Shown here piece after piece: positions 34,796 through 44,639 of a stretch of DNA of 50,962 nucleotides. The notes beneath the pieces are model-generated. The model made no database searches. It worked only from the letters and a program-made list of their open reading frames with translations, and was not told the origin of the DNA. The stretch comes from Sulfurimonas sp. (GTDB taxonomy: Bacteria > Campylobacterota > Campylobacteria > Campylobacterales > Sulfurimonadaceae): assembly GCA_027013295.1 (NCBI GenBank), contig JALUXP010000082.1, positions 1 to 50,962 on the forward strand. Direction: 5' to 3'. Both the position numbers and the translations under genes were made by a program. The number at the start of each line of letters is the position of its first letter. Position 1 is the first letter of the stretch.

Positions 34796-36055
34796 CTATC
34801 TAGGATCTGTGATGTAACCAGCAATCGCAGAAGCGGCAGCTACCGCTGAGTTTGCTAGATATACTTCAGAGGTGCGAGAACCCATACGACCTACAAAGTT
34901 ACGGTTTGTTGTTGAGATCGCTTTTTCCCCATCACCCAAGATGCCCATGTAGCCACCAAGACAAGCCCCACAAGTAGGGTTTGAAACTACACCACCTGCA
35001 TCGATGATGATATCCATATAGCCGAGTCTATAAGCCTCTTTGAGGATTCTTTGTGTAGCAGGTGTTACGATGAGTCGAACATCTTCATGCACTTTTTTGC
35101 CCTCAAGTATCTCAGCTGCAACTTTTAGGTCACCCAAACGACCATTGGTACAACTCCCGATGAAAGCTTGGTCAATTTTGATTTTATCAGAGACTGCCTC
35201 GGAGATGCTATGCCCATTTGATGGTAAAAATGGGTAGGCAATGACAGGTTCAAGAGATGCTACATCTATGTCCAAAGTGAGGCAGTAGGAAGCCTCATCA
35301 TCACTTGTGTGGATTTTAGGTTCACGAGCTAATTCTTTATCAGCTAAAAACTCTTTTGTGACATCATCGTAAGCAACAATTCCACTTTTTGCTCCAGCTT
35401 CTATCGCCATGTTACACATTGAAAATCTATCATCCATGTTAAGATGCTCTATGGTAGAGCCTGTAAACTCCAAAGTTTTGTAGAGTGCTCCATCCACACC
35501 TATCCTGCGGATAATCTCCAAGATGATATCTTTTCCAGTTGTATGGAGTCTAGGTTTACCACTTAAGTTTACTTTGATAGATTCAGGTACTTTAAACCAA
35601 TTGCCCCCGCTTATCATTGCAAAGGCAATGTCTGTTGAACCCATACCAGTTGAGAATGTTCCAAGTGCACCATGTGTACAAGTATGTGAGTCAGCACCGA
35701 TGATTACATCGCCTGGAACAACAAGACCTTTTTCTGGTAAAAGAGCGTGTTCAATGCCCATATCTTTTTCATCAAAAAAGTTTTTTAAGTTATGTTTTTT
35801 TGCAAATACACGGCTTATCTTTGCTTGATTTGCTGAAGCTATATCTTTGGCAGGGATGAAGTGGTCAAGCACTATGGAAAACCCATCAGGATTTGCTAGT
35901 TTTGTTGCACCGCTAAGCTCAAATGCACTGATGGAGATAGGTGTTGTAATATCATTTCCGATAACCATGTCGATATTTGAGCGGATGATTTCGCCTGCGT
36001 AAACCTCATGCCCCACATGCTCTGAAAATATTTTTTCTGTTATAGTTTGAGCCAT
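34796..36055 (-). CDS. leuC: 3-isopropylmalate dehydratase large subunit
   Basis: LeuC, with LeuD, isomerises isopropylmalate in leucine synthesis using a 4Fe-4S cluster. The 419-residue protein belongs to the shorter LeuC type. Cluster cysteines are in GADSHTCTHGALG (about 122-134), IGSCTNGRLGD (about 299-309) and PTCGACLGGYMG (about 359-370). The length of about 420 is right for this type. LeuD is not next to it. A TATAAT (minus strand, 36094-36089) precedes it. Confidence 0.94.
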   Translation of the reverse strand: MAQTITEKIFSEHVGHEVYAGEIIRSNIDMVIGNDITTPISISAFELSGATKLANPDGFSIVLDHFIPAKDIASANQAKISRVFAKKHNLKNFFDEKDMGIEHALLPEKGLVVPGDVIIGADSHTCTHGALGTFSTGMGSTDIAFAMISGGNWFKVPESIKVNLSGKPRLHTTGKDIILEIIRRIGVDGALYKTLEFTGSTIEHLNMDDRFSMCNMAIEAGAKSGIVAYDDVTKEFLADKELAREPKIHTSDDEASYCLTLDIDVASLEPVIAYPFLPSNGHSISEAVSDKIKIDQAFIGSCTNGRLGDLKVAAEILEGKKVHEDVRLIVTPATQRILKEAYRLGYMDIIIDAGGVVSNPTCGACLGGYMGILGDGEKAISTTNRNFVGRMGSRTSEVYLANSAVAAASAIAGYITDPR

Positions 36056-36088
36056 TGTTAAAATTCCTTAAAAATATATATTTTCGCG

Positions 36089-36094
36089 ATTATA
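36089..36094 (-). promoter_or_regulatory. -10 box for leuC
   Basis: TATAAT on the minus strand (GGTATAATCGCG), 34 bases upstream of the leuC start. Confidence 0.55.
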
Positions 36095-36127
36095 CCATTT
36101 AAGTTTTAAAATTATTGTAAAATTCAG

Positions 36128-36673
36128 CTATCTAAGGTGTTTTAAAGCTTTTTTCGTAAACTCTGTTGAGCAAAAAAACATTGCTACAAAGATAGGGTTA
36201 AGGCTTGCGAAGTTATCTTCAACCTTATCAAATACTTTAAAGTTAAATCCACCATGCTCTGATCTTCCAAGTGGTGTGATAGTAAATTCGACAGGAGAGA
36301 GAGTCCTTACCATATTTAAAATTTTCTTTGCTTTTTTAGCACTCTCGTTTTCTAGGATATTAAAGTTAGTTTCCTCTGAACTTTTATGAAAACGGATAAT
36401 CTCTTCTAAAACATCAAACTTATCTTTAAAGACAGTTTTGTTCCACTCTATTGTAGCTTCATCAGATTTTATAAATCTATTTTTATGTATGAGAGCATTT
36501 GGTTTTTGCTCTTTCATGCTCTCGATGAGTTTGAGTAAAAAGTTTGTGCCACCGAGGGCATCTGCACTTTTTTTCATAAAGAGGTGTATAAGTAGTTTTG
36601 TATCATCGTTCTGTTTGTCAAAATTGCACATATTTATGTACAGTGAAAATCTCATCAAAGAAAAAGATTTCAC
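36128..36673 (-). CDS. Hypothetical protein
   Basis: 181 residues from a GTG that has AAAGGAA eight bases upstream; a later ATG at 36655 is possible. Soluble, basic and mixed helix/strand, with SLYINMCNFDKQNDDTKLL at the front and SPVEFTITPLGRSEHGGFNF near residue 135. I do not recognise a family. It is separated from leuC by a leuC promoter, so it forms its own unit. Confidence 0.55.
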   Translation of the reverse strand: MKSFSLMRFSLYINMCNFDKQNDDTKLLIHLFMKKSADALGGTNFLLKLIESMKEQKPNALIHKNRFIKSDEATIEWNKTVFKDKFDVLEEIIRFHKSSEETNFNILENESAKKAKKILNMVRTLSPVEFTITPLGRSEHGGFNFKVFDKVEDNFASLNPIFVAMFFCSTEFTKKALKHLR

Positions 36674-36809
36674 ACTGTATTCCTTTCTAGTGTTTTGTAA
36701 ATATAATTATACCTTAAAAAAAATATTTGGTTGCCTCCTCTTAAGCATAACATAATAACAAAAGCACTATCATGTCAAAAGTAAAAGAAGACAAAAATAG
36801 TCCGAATTA

Positions 36810-36844
36810 AAAATCACTATCAAAATTGAAGTGATTTTGTTTTT
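36810..36844 (+). terminator. Terminator-like hairpin in the nifS leader (possible attenuator)
   Basis: AAAATCACT and AGTGATTTT form a perfect 9-bp stem with an 11-base loop, followed by GTTTTTG, and the structure ends only 16 bases before nifS. No plus-strand gene precedes it that would need a terminator, so attenuation of nifSU is possible. An operator-like reading of the same palindrome is the alternative. Confidence 0.5.
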
Positions 36845-36857
36845 GAAAAGGAAATAA

Positions 36858-38072
<1,215 letters not shown>

Positions 38073-38082
38073 GTAGTTTAGA

Positions 38083-38098
38083 ATTGTGCTAGCACAAT
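38083..38098. promoter_or_regulatory. Perfect 16-bp palindrome in the nifS-nifU gap
   Basis: ATTGTGCTAGCACAAT begins 11 bases after the nifS stop. It could be a protein-binding site or a short hairpin. No T run follows, so it is not a standard terminator. It lies in the 142-base gap, which also holds a second hairpin nearer nifU. Confidence 0.55.
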
Positions 38099-38164
38099 GG
38101 GCACTCTGCCGAAGAGAACCAAGTGTTAGCGAAGGTAGCGGAATTTTTTCGATACCGTATAAAT

Positions 38165-38190
38165 AATGGGAAAAGGTTCCCTTATTCTTA
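38165..38190 (+). promoter_or_regulatory. Hairpin in the nifU leader
   Basis: AATAATGGGAA and TTCCCTTATT pair around AAGG, with one bulged base, just upstream of the nifU ribosome site (AAAAGGAAAATATT). It may set the relative yield of NifU or mark an mRNA processing point. Confidence 0.45.
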
Positions 38191-38214
38191 TGAAATAAAA
38201 AAAAGGAAAATATT

Positions 38215-39195
38215 ATGGCTAAAGCTGATATATTAGGCGAGTCTTTATGGGACGCGTATTCAGATAAAGTAACAACATTGATGAATAACCCTCTTCACCA
38301 AGGTGAGATTTTTGAAGCAGATGCACAGGCAAGAGGTCACAAACTTATAGTTGCAGACTTTGGAGCTGAAAGCTGTGGAGATGCGGTGCGTCTGTACTGG
38401 GAGATAGATTCAAAAACAGATACGATTGTAAACTCAAAGTTTAAATCTTTTGGCTGTGGTACTGCTATTGCATCATCTGATGTTATGACTGAACTTTGTA
38501 TTGGAAAAACAGTAGCCCAAGCCGTTAAAATTACAAATATAGATGTTGAGATGGCTCTTCGTGATGACCCTGATACCCCTGCAGTGCCACCTCAAAAGAT
38601 GCACTGTTCAGTGATGGCTTATGATGTTATCAAAAAAGCAGCTGGTCTTTACATGGGTGTAGATAGTGAAAGTTTTGAAGAGGAGATTATAGTTTGTGAG
38701 TGTGCTCGAGTATCTCTTAAAACTCTTCAAGAAGTTATCAAGTTAAATGACTTAACAACTATTGAACAGATTACAGACTACACTAAAGCTGGTGGTTTTT
38801 GCAAAAGTTGTATTAAACCAGGTGGGCATGAAGAGCGTGAATACTATCTTGTAGATATCCTTCGTGATACTCGCAGAGAGATGGATGAGGAGAAGATGAA
38901 AGCAGCGGCGGATGCAAGTGCATCTGGTGAGAGCAAGTTTGAAGATATGACACTTGTTCAACAGATCAAAGCTGTAGATGCCATCATCGATGACTCTGTC
39001 CGTCAGTTTCTTGTGATGGATGGCGGAGATATGGAGGTTATAGATATCAAACCTACCGATGAGTATATAGATATCTACATAAGATACTTAGGTGCTTGTA
39101 ATGGTTGTGCATCGAGTGCAACAGGAACACTTTATGCAATAGAATCAACGCTTAAAGAGAAACTCTCTTCAAATATTCGCGTTTTACCTATATAA
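38215..39195 (+). CDS. nifU: NIF-type iron-sulfur scaffold
   Basis: NifU assembles Fe-S clusters. All three modules of the full-length type are present in 326 residues: an IscU-like scaffold with cysteines in GAESCGDAVRLYW (about 57), SFGCGTAIASSDV (about 80) and KMHCSVMAYDV (about 127); a central 2Fe-2S domain with VCECARVSLKTL and GGFCKSCIKPGG; and a C-terminal NFU domain with YLGACNGCASSATGTL (about 292). It pairs with nifS directly upstream and is intact. Confidence 0.96.
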   Translation: MAKADILGESLWDAYSDKVTTLMNNPLHQGEIFEADAQARGHKLIVADFGAESCGDAVRLYWEIDSKTDTIVNSKFKSFGCGTAIASSDVMTELCIGKTVAQAVKITNIDVEMALRDDPDTPAVPPQKMHCSVMAYDVIKKAAGLYMGVDSESFEEEIIVCECARVSLKTLQEVIKLNDLTTIEQITDYTKAGGFCKSCIKPGGHEEREYYLVDILRDTRREMDEEKMKAAADASASGESKFEDMTLVQQIKAVDAIIDDSVRQFLVMDGGDMEVIDIKPTDEYIDIYIRYLGACNGCASSATGTLYAIESTLKEKLSSNIRVLPI

Positions 39196-39223
39196 ACATC
39201 TTTGGCTTATGCCAAAAATGTTT
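39194..39223 (+). terminator. Terminator after nifU
   Basis: AAACAT-C-TTTGGC pairs with GCCAAA-A-ATGTTT around a TTAT loop, giving a 12-bp stem with one internal mismatch that overlaps the nifU stop codon. Confidence 0.7.
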
Positions 39224-39291
39224 ATTGTGGCTTCATCGAAAGATGGCTTCCTATAAATCCAATTTAAGAACCTCCTCATAAAGGCATAGCT

Positions 39292-41043
39292 ATGCACAAA
39301 ATACTTTTTATTATCTTCCTCATAACAAACATATACGCAACACAACAAACGCACTCTGTTTGTAATGGACATGGCGAAATAAAATACACCAATGCTACCT
39401 ATGTAGGTGAATGTAGCAATAATAAAAGAGAGGGACAAGGTGTTCTTAGATTTGAAAATACTGAAAGCTATGAAGGTAGCTGGAAGATGGACAAACGCAA
39501 TGGTCAAGGTCGTTATACTTATGCAAATGGTATGGTTTATGATGGGAATTGGGTTGATGACACAAAAGAGGGAAAAGCTACTTTGACCTACCCTGATGGC
39601 TCTATCTACACAGGAGAATTTCATAAAGATAAACTCACGGGAAAAGGAAAGTTTATCTACGCATCTGGCGACATATATGAGGGTTCATTTTTAAACTCTA
39701 AGCGAGAAGGGCAAGGAGTGTTAATCTATGTAGATGGTGCTAGATATGAGGGAGCATGGCACAATGATAATAAAAATGGATATGGAAAACAAACTTACCC
39801 TTCTGGTGCATACTACGAAGGTGATTGGGTCAACAATGCAAAAGATGGCAAGGGGATCTATGTAGATAGAACGGGGTCAAAATATGAGGGTGCGTTTAAA
39901 AACAATCAACGCAATGGATATGGTGTCCTTACATACGCAAATAAAAGAGTGTATGAGGGAAATTGGCTCAACGACCTGCGTGAGGGTAAAGGGAAAATCC
40001 TATACCAAGATGGCAAAATATTTTTTGGTTCATGGCACAAAGATAAAAAAGAGGGCATTGGGAGTGAACTCACACAATACGGTCTTTGCAAAGGGATATG
40101 GAAAGATTCAAAACTGATCGAAGTGACAAATGAGATCTCCACAAAAGAGGCATACCAATACTTCAATACCTTACGCCAACAAGCTGGTATGATAGCTCTC
40201 AAACCAAATAAAATCTTGCAAAAATCTGCCAAGAGCCATTCTCGTTATATTGAGTTACACCATAAGAGCATCAAAGGTTTACAGCTCCATCATGAAGTGC
40301 GTGGCAAAAAGGGTTTTACAGGCAAAACTCCGAGTGATAGAGCGATAGCACAAGGATACTTTTCAAACAATATAGGTGAGGGCATCTCTAACTTTTGTAC
40401 AGCAAAAGAGTCTATCAACTCTTTAATGACAGCAATCTATCATAGATTTGGTGTTTTATCTTTTTCTAAAGATGAGGTGGGCATCGGGTTTACAAATGAT
40501 CCAAAGATACTAGATCGAAATTTTGTGCACAATATGGGAAGTTCAAGATTAAATCAACTTTGTCAGGGGAGCAGTGCTTGGATAGGTTATTATTATGAAA
40601 AAGTATGTGCCGATCCAAAATTTAAAGTCAAAAAAGAGCCTTACGATAAAGCAAAAGCAAGCATAAGAGGACAAAATCCCGAGTATGTACTTTGGCCAAG
40701 TGCAAACTCTAAAAACAATCTCTACTATTTTCAAAATGAGATCCCAAATCCGATGCCGGGCTTCGCTAAAACAGGGAATCCTATCTCGGTTGAGTTTAAT
40801 CCCTATTATTTCTCCAAAAAAGTTATGATGCACTCATTTAAGCTCTTTAAAAACAACAAAGAGATTAAAAACAACAAGATACTCACAAAAAAAACAGATC
40901 CAAATAAAAAATTTACAAGACTCCAGTATGCTTTGTTTCCTCTGGATGTACTTGCGCGAAATGCTGTTTACAATGTAGAGTTTAAATACAGCTACAATGG
41001 TTCTATAGATACGATAAAGTGGACTTTTACCACTATGAAGTAG
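39292..41043 (+). CDS. Secreted MORN-repeat protein with C-terminal CAP (SCP-like) domain
   Basis: 583 residues: a signal peptide (ILFIIFLITNIYA, about 3-15), then about ten MORN repeats (about 25-275; e.g. YEGSWKMDKRNGQGRYTYANG, YEGAWHNDNKNGYGKQTYPSG). After these comes a CAP/SCP-like domain (about 285-420: EAYQYFNTLRQQAGMIAL, SAKSHSRYIELHH, NIGEGISNF) and a C-terminal beta domain of unknown kind. MORN repeats bind lipid or carbohydrate surfaces; bacterial CAP domains are secreted and mostly uncharacterised. The combination suggests a cell-envelope surface protein. It is a single gene with AAAGG before the ATG. Confidence 0.8.
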   Translation: MHKILFIIFLITNIYATQQTHSVCNGHGEIKYTNATYVGECSNNKREGQGVLRFENTESYEGSWKMDKRNGQGRYTYANGMVYDGNWVDDTKEGKATLTYPDGSIYTGEFHKDKLTGKGKFIYASGDIYEGSFLNSKREGQGVLIYVDGARYEGAWHNDNKNGYGKQTYPSGAYYEGDWVNNAKDGKGIYVDRTGSKYEGAFKNNQRNGYGVLTYANKRVYEGNWLNDLREGKGKILYQDGKIFFGSWHKDKKEGIGSELTQYGLCKGIWKDSKLIEVTNEISTKEAYQYFNTLRQQAGMIALKPNKILQKSAKSHSRYIELHHKSIKGLQLHHEVRGKKGFTGKTPSDRAIAQGYFSNNIGEGISNFCTAKESINSLMTAIYHRFGVLSFSKDEVGIGFTNDPKILDRNFVHNMGSSRLNQLCQGSSAWIGYYYEKVCADPKFKVKKEPYDKAKASIRGQNPEYVLWPSANSKNNLYYFQNEIPNPMPGFAKTGNPISVEFNPYYFSKKVMMHSFKLFKNNKEIKNNKILTKKTDPNKKFTRLQYALFPLDVLARNAVYNVEFKYSYNGSIDTIKWTFTTMK

Positions 41044-41073
41044 AGGGACACTTACATTTTTAAGGATTACGCC

Positions 41074-41502
41074 ATGAAAAACAATAATTTTTTAAGTGCT
41101 ACACTTTTAGTTTCTGCACTTGCTCTTAGTCCTCTTGTCGCAAAAAGCTTGAGTGTTTCTTCACAAGCAAAAGTCAATACAACTTTCTCAAATATAGCTA
41201 ACATCCTTCATCGACGAGGACTTGAAGCGGATGCAGCTCTTGATATCTCAAATAACTTTATAAATGAACATAATCTCATGCTTTTTGCTATGATAAGTAA
41301 TCTTGAAAAGGGATGTAGTATTGTAAGCAAAGAGGAGATTTTAGACTATCTGAGTTCATCTGCTCTGAGAAAACAAAGCGTATCTTTAGATGATTATTCA
41401 TTTTTAGTAGGTATGGTTTATGAGATAAAAAAAAGAGTTTTGACACATGAAACTCTCCATGAATTGGAAAAAATCGCTACAAAAAACACTATTCTTTCAT
41501 AA
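41074..41502 (+). CDS. Secreted small hypothetical protein
   Basis: 142 residues with a signal peptide (LSATLLVSALALSPLVA, about 7-23) and a helical mature part that includes one Cys (EKGCSIVSKEEILDYLSSS). It begins 30 bases after the MORN-CAP gene and may be expressed with it. No family recognised. Confidence 0.6.
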   Translation: MKNNNFLSATLLVSALALSPLVAKSLSVSSQAKVNTTFSNIANILHRRGLEADAALDISNNFINEHNLMLFAMISNLEKGCSIVSKEEILDYLSSSALRKQSVSLDDYSFLVGMVYEIKKRVLTHETLHELEKIATKNTILS

Positions 41503-41552
41503 CCTTGATAGGTTTAGAAGCTCAATACCAGATACTCTTGATGATAATCTGA

Positions 41553-41558
41553 TATAAT
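41553..41558 (+). promoter_or_regulatory. -10 box for the gene at 41595
   Basis: TATAAT 36 bases before the TTG start, in CTGATATAATGG. It probably drives the hypothetical gene together with dbpA. Confidence 0.55.
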
Positions 41559-41594
41559 GGAGAAGATTTCTAGCTACTAAGAAAAGGGGAGATT

Positions 41595-42056
41595 TTGTTT
41601 ACAAAATTTTTAAAGAGTCTAAAGGGTTCTCAAAGAGAGAATAGTAATAAATTGCTGGATAAGATTTCTAAGATGGATCTTGTTGAGATGCGAATTTATA
41701 TCAATGAAAAATTAGATGATTTTGAAGTGGATGATTTTGGCTTGCATGAGGTAGTAAAAAAGCTCATTAATATGAATGAACAAAGTTCAAAATATTTTCT
41801 TCAAGAAAATGATCTCGATTCTAAAAAGAAAAAAGCTTTTGAGCTACTTCTTTTGATCTTACAACATAAAAAGACAAGTATAGCTGTGATTGAAAGTACT
41901 CAAGAGTTTTTAGATGTGTACGATAAACTCATTAAACAGTATGATAAAGATAACAAAGATATATATGAAAGTAAAATCAAAAAGTTGATGAGTTTAGCTG
42001 TTGACAGAATAAACAAGCAAACAAATATTATCAATGTGATGGAGGTTAGTAAATAG
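41595..42056 (+). CDS. Helical hypothetical protein upstream of dbpA
   Basis: 153 residues from a TTG start with AAGGGGAGA upstream. It is soluble, helical and rich in charge, with no signal or membrane segment and no recognised domain. Its stop lies two bases before the dbpA start, so the two are coupled. A link to RNA metabolism through dbpA is only guilt by association. Confidence 0.55.
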   Translation: MFTKFLKSLKGSQRENSNKLLDKISKMDLVEMRIYINEKLDDFEVDDFGLHEVVKKLINMNEQSSKYFLQENDLDSKKKKAFELLLLILQHKKTSIAVIESTQEFLDVYDKLIKQYDKDNKDIYESKIKKLMSLAVDRINKQTNIINVMEVSK

Positions 42057-42058
42057 TT

Positions 42059-43429
42059 ATGAAAACCACAAATTTCTCTGCACTCCATCTCTCATCTGAA
42101 ATGCTTCAAAATTTGGATTCTATCGGCTATAAGGAGATGACTGCAATCCAAGCAGAATCTTTACCACATATCCTTGAGGGTAAAGATATTATTGCTCAAG
42201 CAAAAACAGGTTCAGGCAAAACTGCAGCTTTTGGCATCGGACTTTTGTCCCATTTGGATGTAAAAAAGTTTCGCATCCAATCACTCGTTCTTTGCCCCAC
42301 TCGTGAACTTGCGGATCAAGTTGCTAAAGAGCTTAGAGTCCTTGCAAGAGCTACCCACAATGTAAAGATACTTACCCTTTGTGGTGGTGTTGCATTTGGT
42401 CCACAACTAGGCTCACTCAAACATGGTGCTCACATCATCGTTGGAACTCCGGGACGCGTTTTAAAGCATCTCAAAAAAGAGATTTTAAATCTAGAAAATC
42501 TCAACACTTTGGTGCTAGATGAAGCAGATAGAATGTTAGATATGGGTTTCATAGAAGAGATAGAAGAGGTACTTAGTTTTGTACCAAAAGAGAGGCAAAC
42601 ACTTCTTTTTTCTGCAACTTACCCAGCAGAGATCACAAAACTTAGTAGCTCCATCCAAAGAGATGCTCTGAGTGTCAAAACAAAGTCCATCGAAGTCGCC
42701 AACAAGATAGTTGAAAGATTTTACGAGCTTGAAGAGCATACAAAGGTACAAGCCCTCATCAATCTCCTTAGTAATTTTCAACCTAAAAATGTGATTGTTT
42801 TTTGTAACACAAAACTTGAGTGTGATGAGTTAGCAAAAAAACTTCAAGATAAAAAGATAGATGCACTTGCACTTCATGGCGACATGGAACAGTATGATAG
42901 AAATGATGTCTTAGTGCAGTTTTCTAACAACTCTTGTGCAGTTTTAGTTGCTACAGATGTCGCAGCACGCGGACTAGACATAAAAGAATTGAGTATGGTG
43001 GTAAACTTTGATTTACCACACTCACAAGAGACTTATACACACCGCATAGGTCGTACAGGTCGAGCAGGTGCTGAGGGGCTGGCTTTTACTTTTTATGATG
43101 AGCGTGGAGAGGAGTTAGCCAATGAGTACAAAAATGAAACACGACTTTTTGAGAGCATCACAGAGTTAAAAGTGCTAGAGGGTTTTAAGATGATTCCTGA
43201 GTTTGTTACCTTAGTTATAGAGGGCGGCAAAAAAGACAAACTCCGTGCAGGGGATATTCTCGGAGCACTTACTGGCGATGCAGGACTCAAAGGAAGTGCT
43301 ATCGGCAAGATAGATATTTATGATAGGCAAGCTTATGTAGCGATACAAAATGGTGTTGCAGATGACGCACATAAAAAACTTCAAAATGGAAAGATTAAAG
43401 GGAAAAAGTTCTCTGTTTGGATATTATAA
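42059..43429 (+). CDS. dbpA: ATP-dependent RNA helicase DbpA
   Basis: DbpA is a DEAD-box helicase acting late in 50S ribosome assembly. The 456-residue protein has AKTGSGKTAAFG (motif I), PTRELADQ (Ia), GTPGRVL, DEADRMLDMGF (motif II), SAT (III), ATDVAARGLDI (V) and HRIGRTGRAG (VI). The C-terminal part (about 385-456: AGDILGALTGDAGLKGSAIG, then IDIYDRQAYVAI) is the DbpA-type RNA-binding domain that targets 23S rRNA. It is intact and starts with GGAGGTTAG upstream. Confidence 0.94.
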   Translation: MKTTNFSALHLSSEMLQNLDSIGYKEMTAIQAESLPHILEGKDIIAQAKTGSGKTAAFGIGLLSHLDVKKFRIQSLVLCPTRELADQVAKELRVLARATHNVKILTLCGGVAFGPQLGSLKHGAHIIVGTPGRVLKHLKKEILNLENLNTLVLDEADRMLDMGFIEEIEEVLSFVPKERQTLLFSATYPAEITKLSSSIQRDALSVKTKSIEVANKIVERFYELEEHTKVQALINLLSNFQPKNVIVFCNTKLECDELAKKLQDKKIDALALHGDMEQYDRNDVLVQFSNNSCAVLVATDVAARGLDIKELSMVVNFDLPHSQETYTHRIGRTGRAGAEGLAFTFYDERGEELANEYKNETRLFESITELKVLEGFKMIPEFVTLVIEGGKKDKLRAGDILGALTGDAGLKGSAIGKIDIYDRQAYVAIQNGVADDAHKKLQNGKIKGKKFSVWIL

Positions 43430-43450
43430 ATGCTTAAAATAGGCACTTGA

Positions 43451-44416
43451 TTATTCCCAGTCTAAAAGTCTTTGTTGCCCCTCTAGTGAACGGATGTGCG
43501 TTACATCTTGGCTTACTTCGATAACCCCTTTGTAAGCACCTTCATCGTCACGAATAGCAAAATAACGGATATGGATAAATTTGCCTTTGAAGTTGATCCA
43601 AAATTCTGCTTCATCTCTACGACCTGCTTTAAACTCACGAAGTATCATAAGCACCTGTTCTACTGACTTTGGTGGGTGACAAAACTTTACTTCCCTACCG
43701 ATAATCCCTGCACTTCTAGGGAACACTCTAGCATCCCCACGATTATAAAAGATGACAATGTCGTTTTCATCTACATAGGTAATATCTACAGGCATAAACT
43801 TTAAAAGCCAGTTGATCTGTTCTGGAAGCATATGCCCTACATCTAGGTCTATGCGGTTTTCAAGGGAAAAAGGGAGTTTTCTTTTTGTTGTGTCTTGTGA
43901 TGGATGGATATACTCATCTTCTGTGTGTACTGGCCAAGCAGGTGGTGGTGTTTCAAACATCCAGCCAATCTCCTCATCACCATCACGCATCTCCATCCAG
44001 TCACTCTCTTGGAGCATCTCTAAAGCACGAGGAAGTAGGCGACCCTCTTCAACCTGCATGATATGCTCTAAGTTTTGAAAAAGATTTTGGAGAGTCATAC
44101 TCAGAGATGCAAACTCTTTTGTCGTGATGAGCTGTCGCGTCATCTTAAAGATGGCACGAATATCATCATGAAATGCCCACATATTTTGTGATGGGGATGT
44201 CCAACCATATTGTTCTAAGTAGGGAAAAAGTTGATTTTCTTTTCTTGCAAAATGCTTTTCAGTGAGTGAAAGTTTTGCATACAAAGCTTCAAAGGTCTCA
44301 AAGTCAGCACCGATGTCGATGGCATTAATATCACTCATAAGTGAACGGATAAGTTGGTTTTCTTCTAAGTAAACACGAGCAGGATGCCCTTGGGGTAGAT
44401 TTGAAAAAGAGTTCAT
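43451..44416 (-). CDS. Hemerythrin-like/PAS protein (DUF438-related)
   Basis: 321 residues with two parts. The N-terminal half (about 1-170) has the spaced His/Glu pattern of hemerythrin-like domains: HPARVYLEENQLIRSL, EKHFARKENQLFPYLEQYGW, WAFHDDIRAIF and EHIMQVEEGRLLPRA. The C-terminal half (about 195-318) is a PAS domain (DITYVDENDIVIFYNRGDAR, then YKGVIEVSQDVTHIRSLEGQ). This arrangement is typical of DUF438-type proteins, thought to sense oxygen or nitric oxide at a di-iron site; no output domain is attached. It is convergent with dbpA, and its upstream region is the long palindromic element. Confidence 0.8.
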   Translation of the reverse strand: MNSFSNLPQGHPARVYLEENQLIRSLMSDINAIDIGADFETFEALYAKLSLTEKHFARKENQLFPYLEQYGWTSPSQNMWAFHDDIRAIFKMTRQLITTKEFASLSMTLQNLFQNLEHIMQVEEGRLLPRALEMLQESDWMEMRDGDEEIGWMFETPPPAWPVHTEDEYIHPSQDTTKRKLPFSLENRIDLDVGHMLPEQINWLLKFMPVDITYVDENDIVIFYNRGDARVFPRSAGIIGREVKFCHPPKSVEQVLMILREFKAGRRDEAEFWINFKGKFIHIRYFAIRDDEGAYKGVIEVSQDVTHIRSLEGQQRLLDWE

Positions 44417-44453
44417 TTTAGATTCCTAGTAAAGTATTTTAATTTTTTAATTG

Positions 44454-44459
44454 TATAAT
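44454..44459 (+). promoter_or_regulatory. -10 box placed to start transcription at the palindrome
   Basis: TATAAT in TTGTATAATTTTGAG. A start 6-7 bases downstream coincides with the first base of the inverted repeat at 44466. No -35 element is obvious. Confidence 0.45.
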
Positions 44460-44465
44460 TTTGAG

Positions 44466-44637
44466 ATTATCCCAAATTATGCAATAGGGATTTCTAAAAT
44501 TTTCCCATGCTTGTGTCCAAGGGATGTTTAGCAAAAATGATAAGCCACCTTATTGGTGGTGGTCATTTTTGATGAATGTCCATTGGGTGCAATGATAGGT
44601 AAAGTTTTTAATTTTCTATTGCATAATTTGGGATTAT
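44466..44637 (+). repeat. 172-bp imperfect palindrome: long-hairpin RNA gene or MITE
   Basis: The outer 22-base arms (44466-44487 and 44616-44637) match as inverted copies with one mismatch. The symmetry continues to the centre (CCACC, TTATT, GGTGG at 44545-44559) without any length difference between the arms. In the inner arms I count about nine mismatches that become G-U pairs in a plus-strand RNA and one that would do so on the minus strand, so the plus-strand hairpin is the better fold. It fills most of the 391-base gap between the hemerythrin/PAS gene and tonB. A short plus-strand frame at 44553-44801 overlaps its right half but shows no protein character. Confidence 0.7.
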
Positions 44638-44639
44638 AC
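44634..44639 (-). promoter_or_regulatory. Possible -10 box for the hemerythrin/PAS gene
   Basis: TATAAT on the minus strand (GGGTATAATCCC). Transcription from here would run through the palindrome and give the gene at 44416 a leader of about 210 bases that folds as a hairpin. Confidence 0.35.

Noticed and set aside
39184-39624. 146-residue minus-strand frame across the MORN gene start and nifU terminator
   Set aside because: It is antisense to a clear signal peptide and MORN repeats and includes a terminator hairpin.
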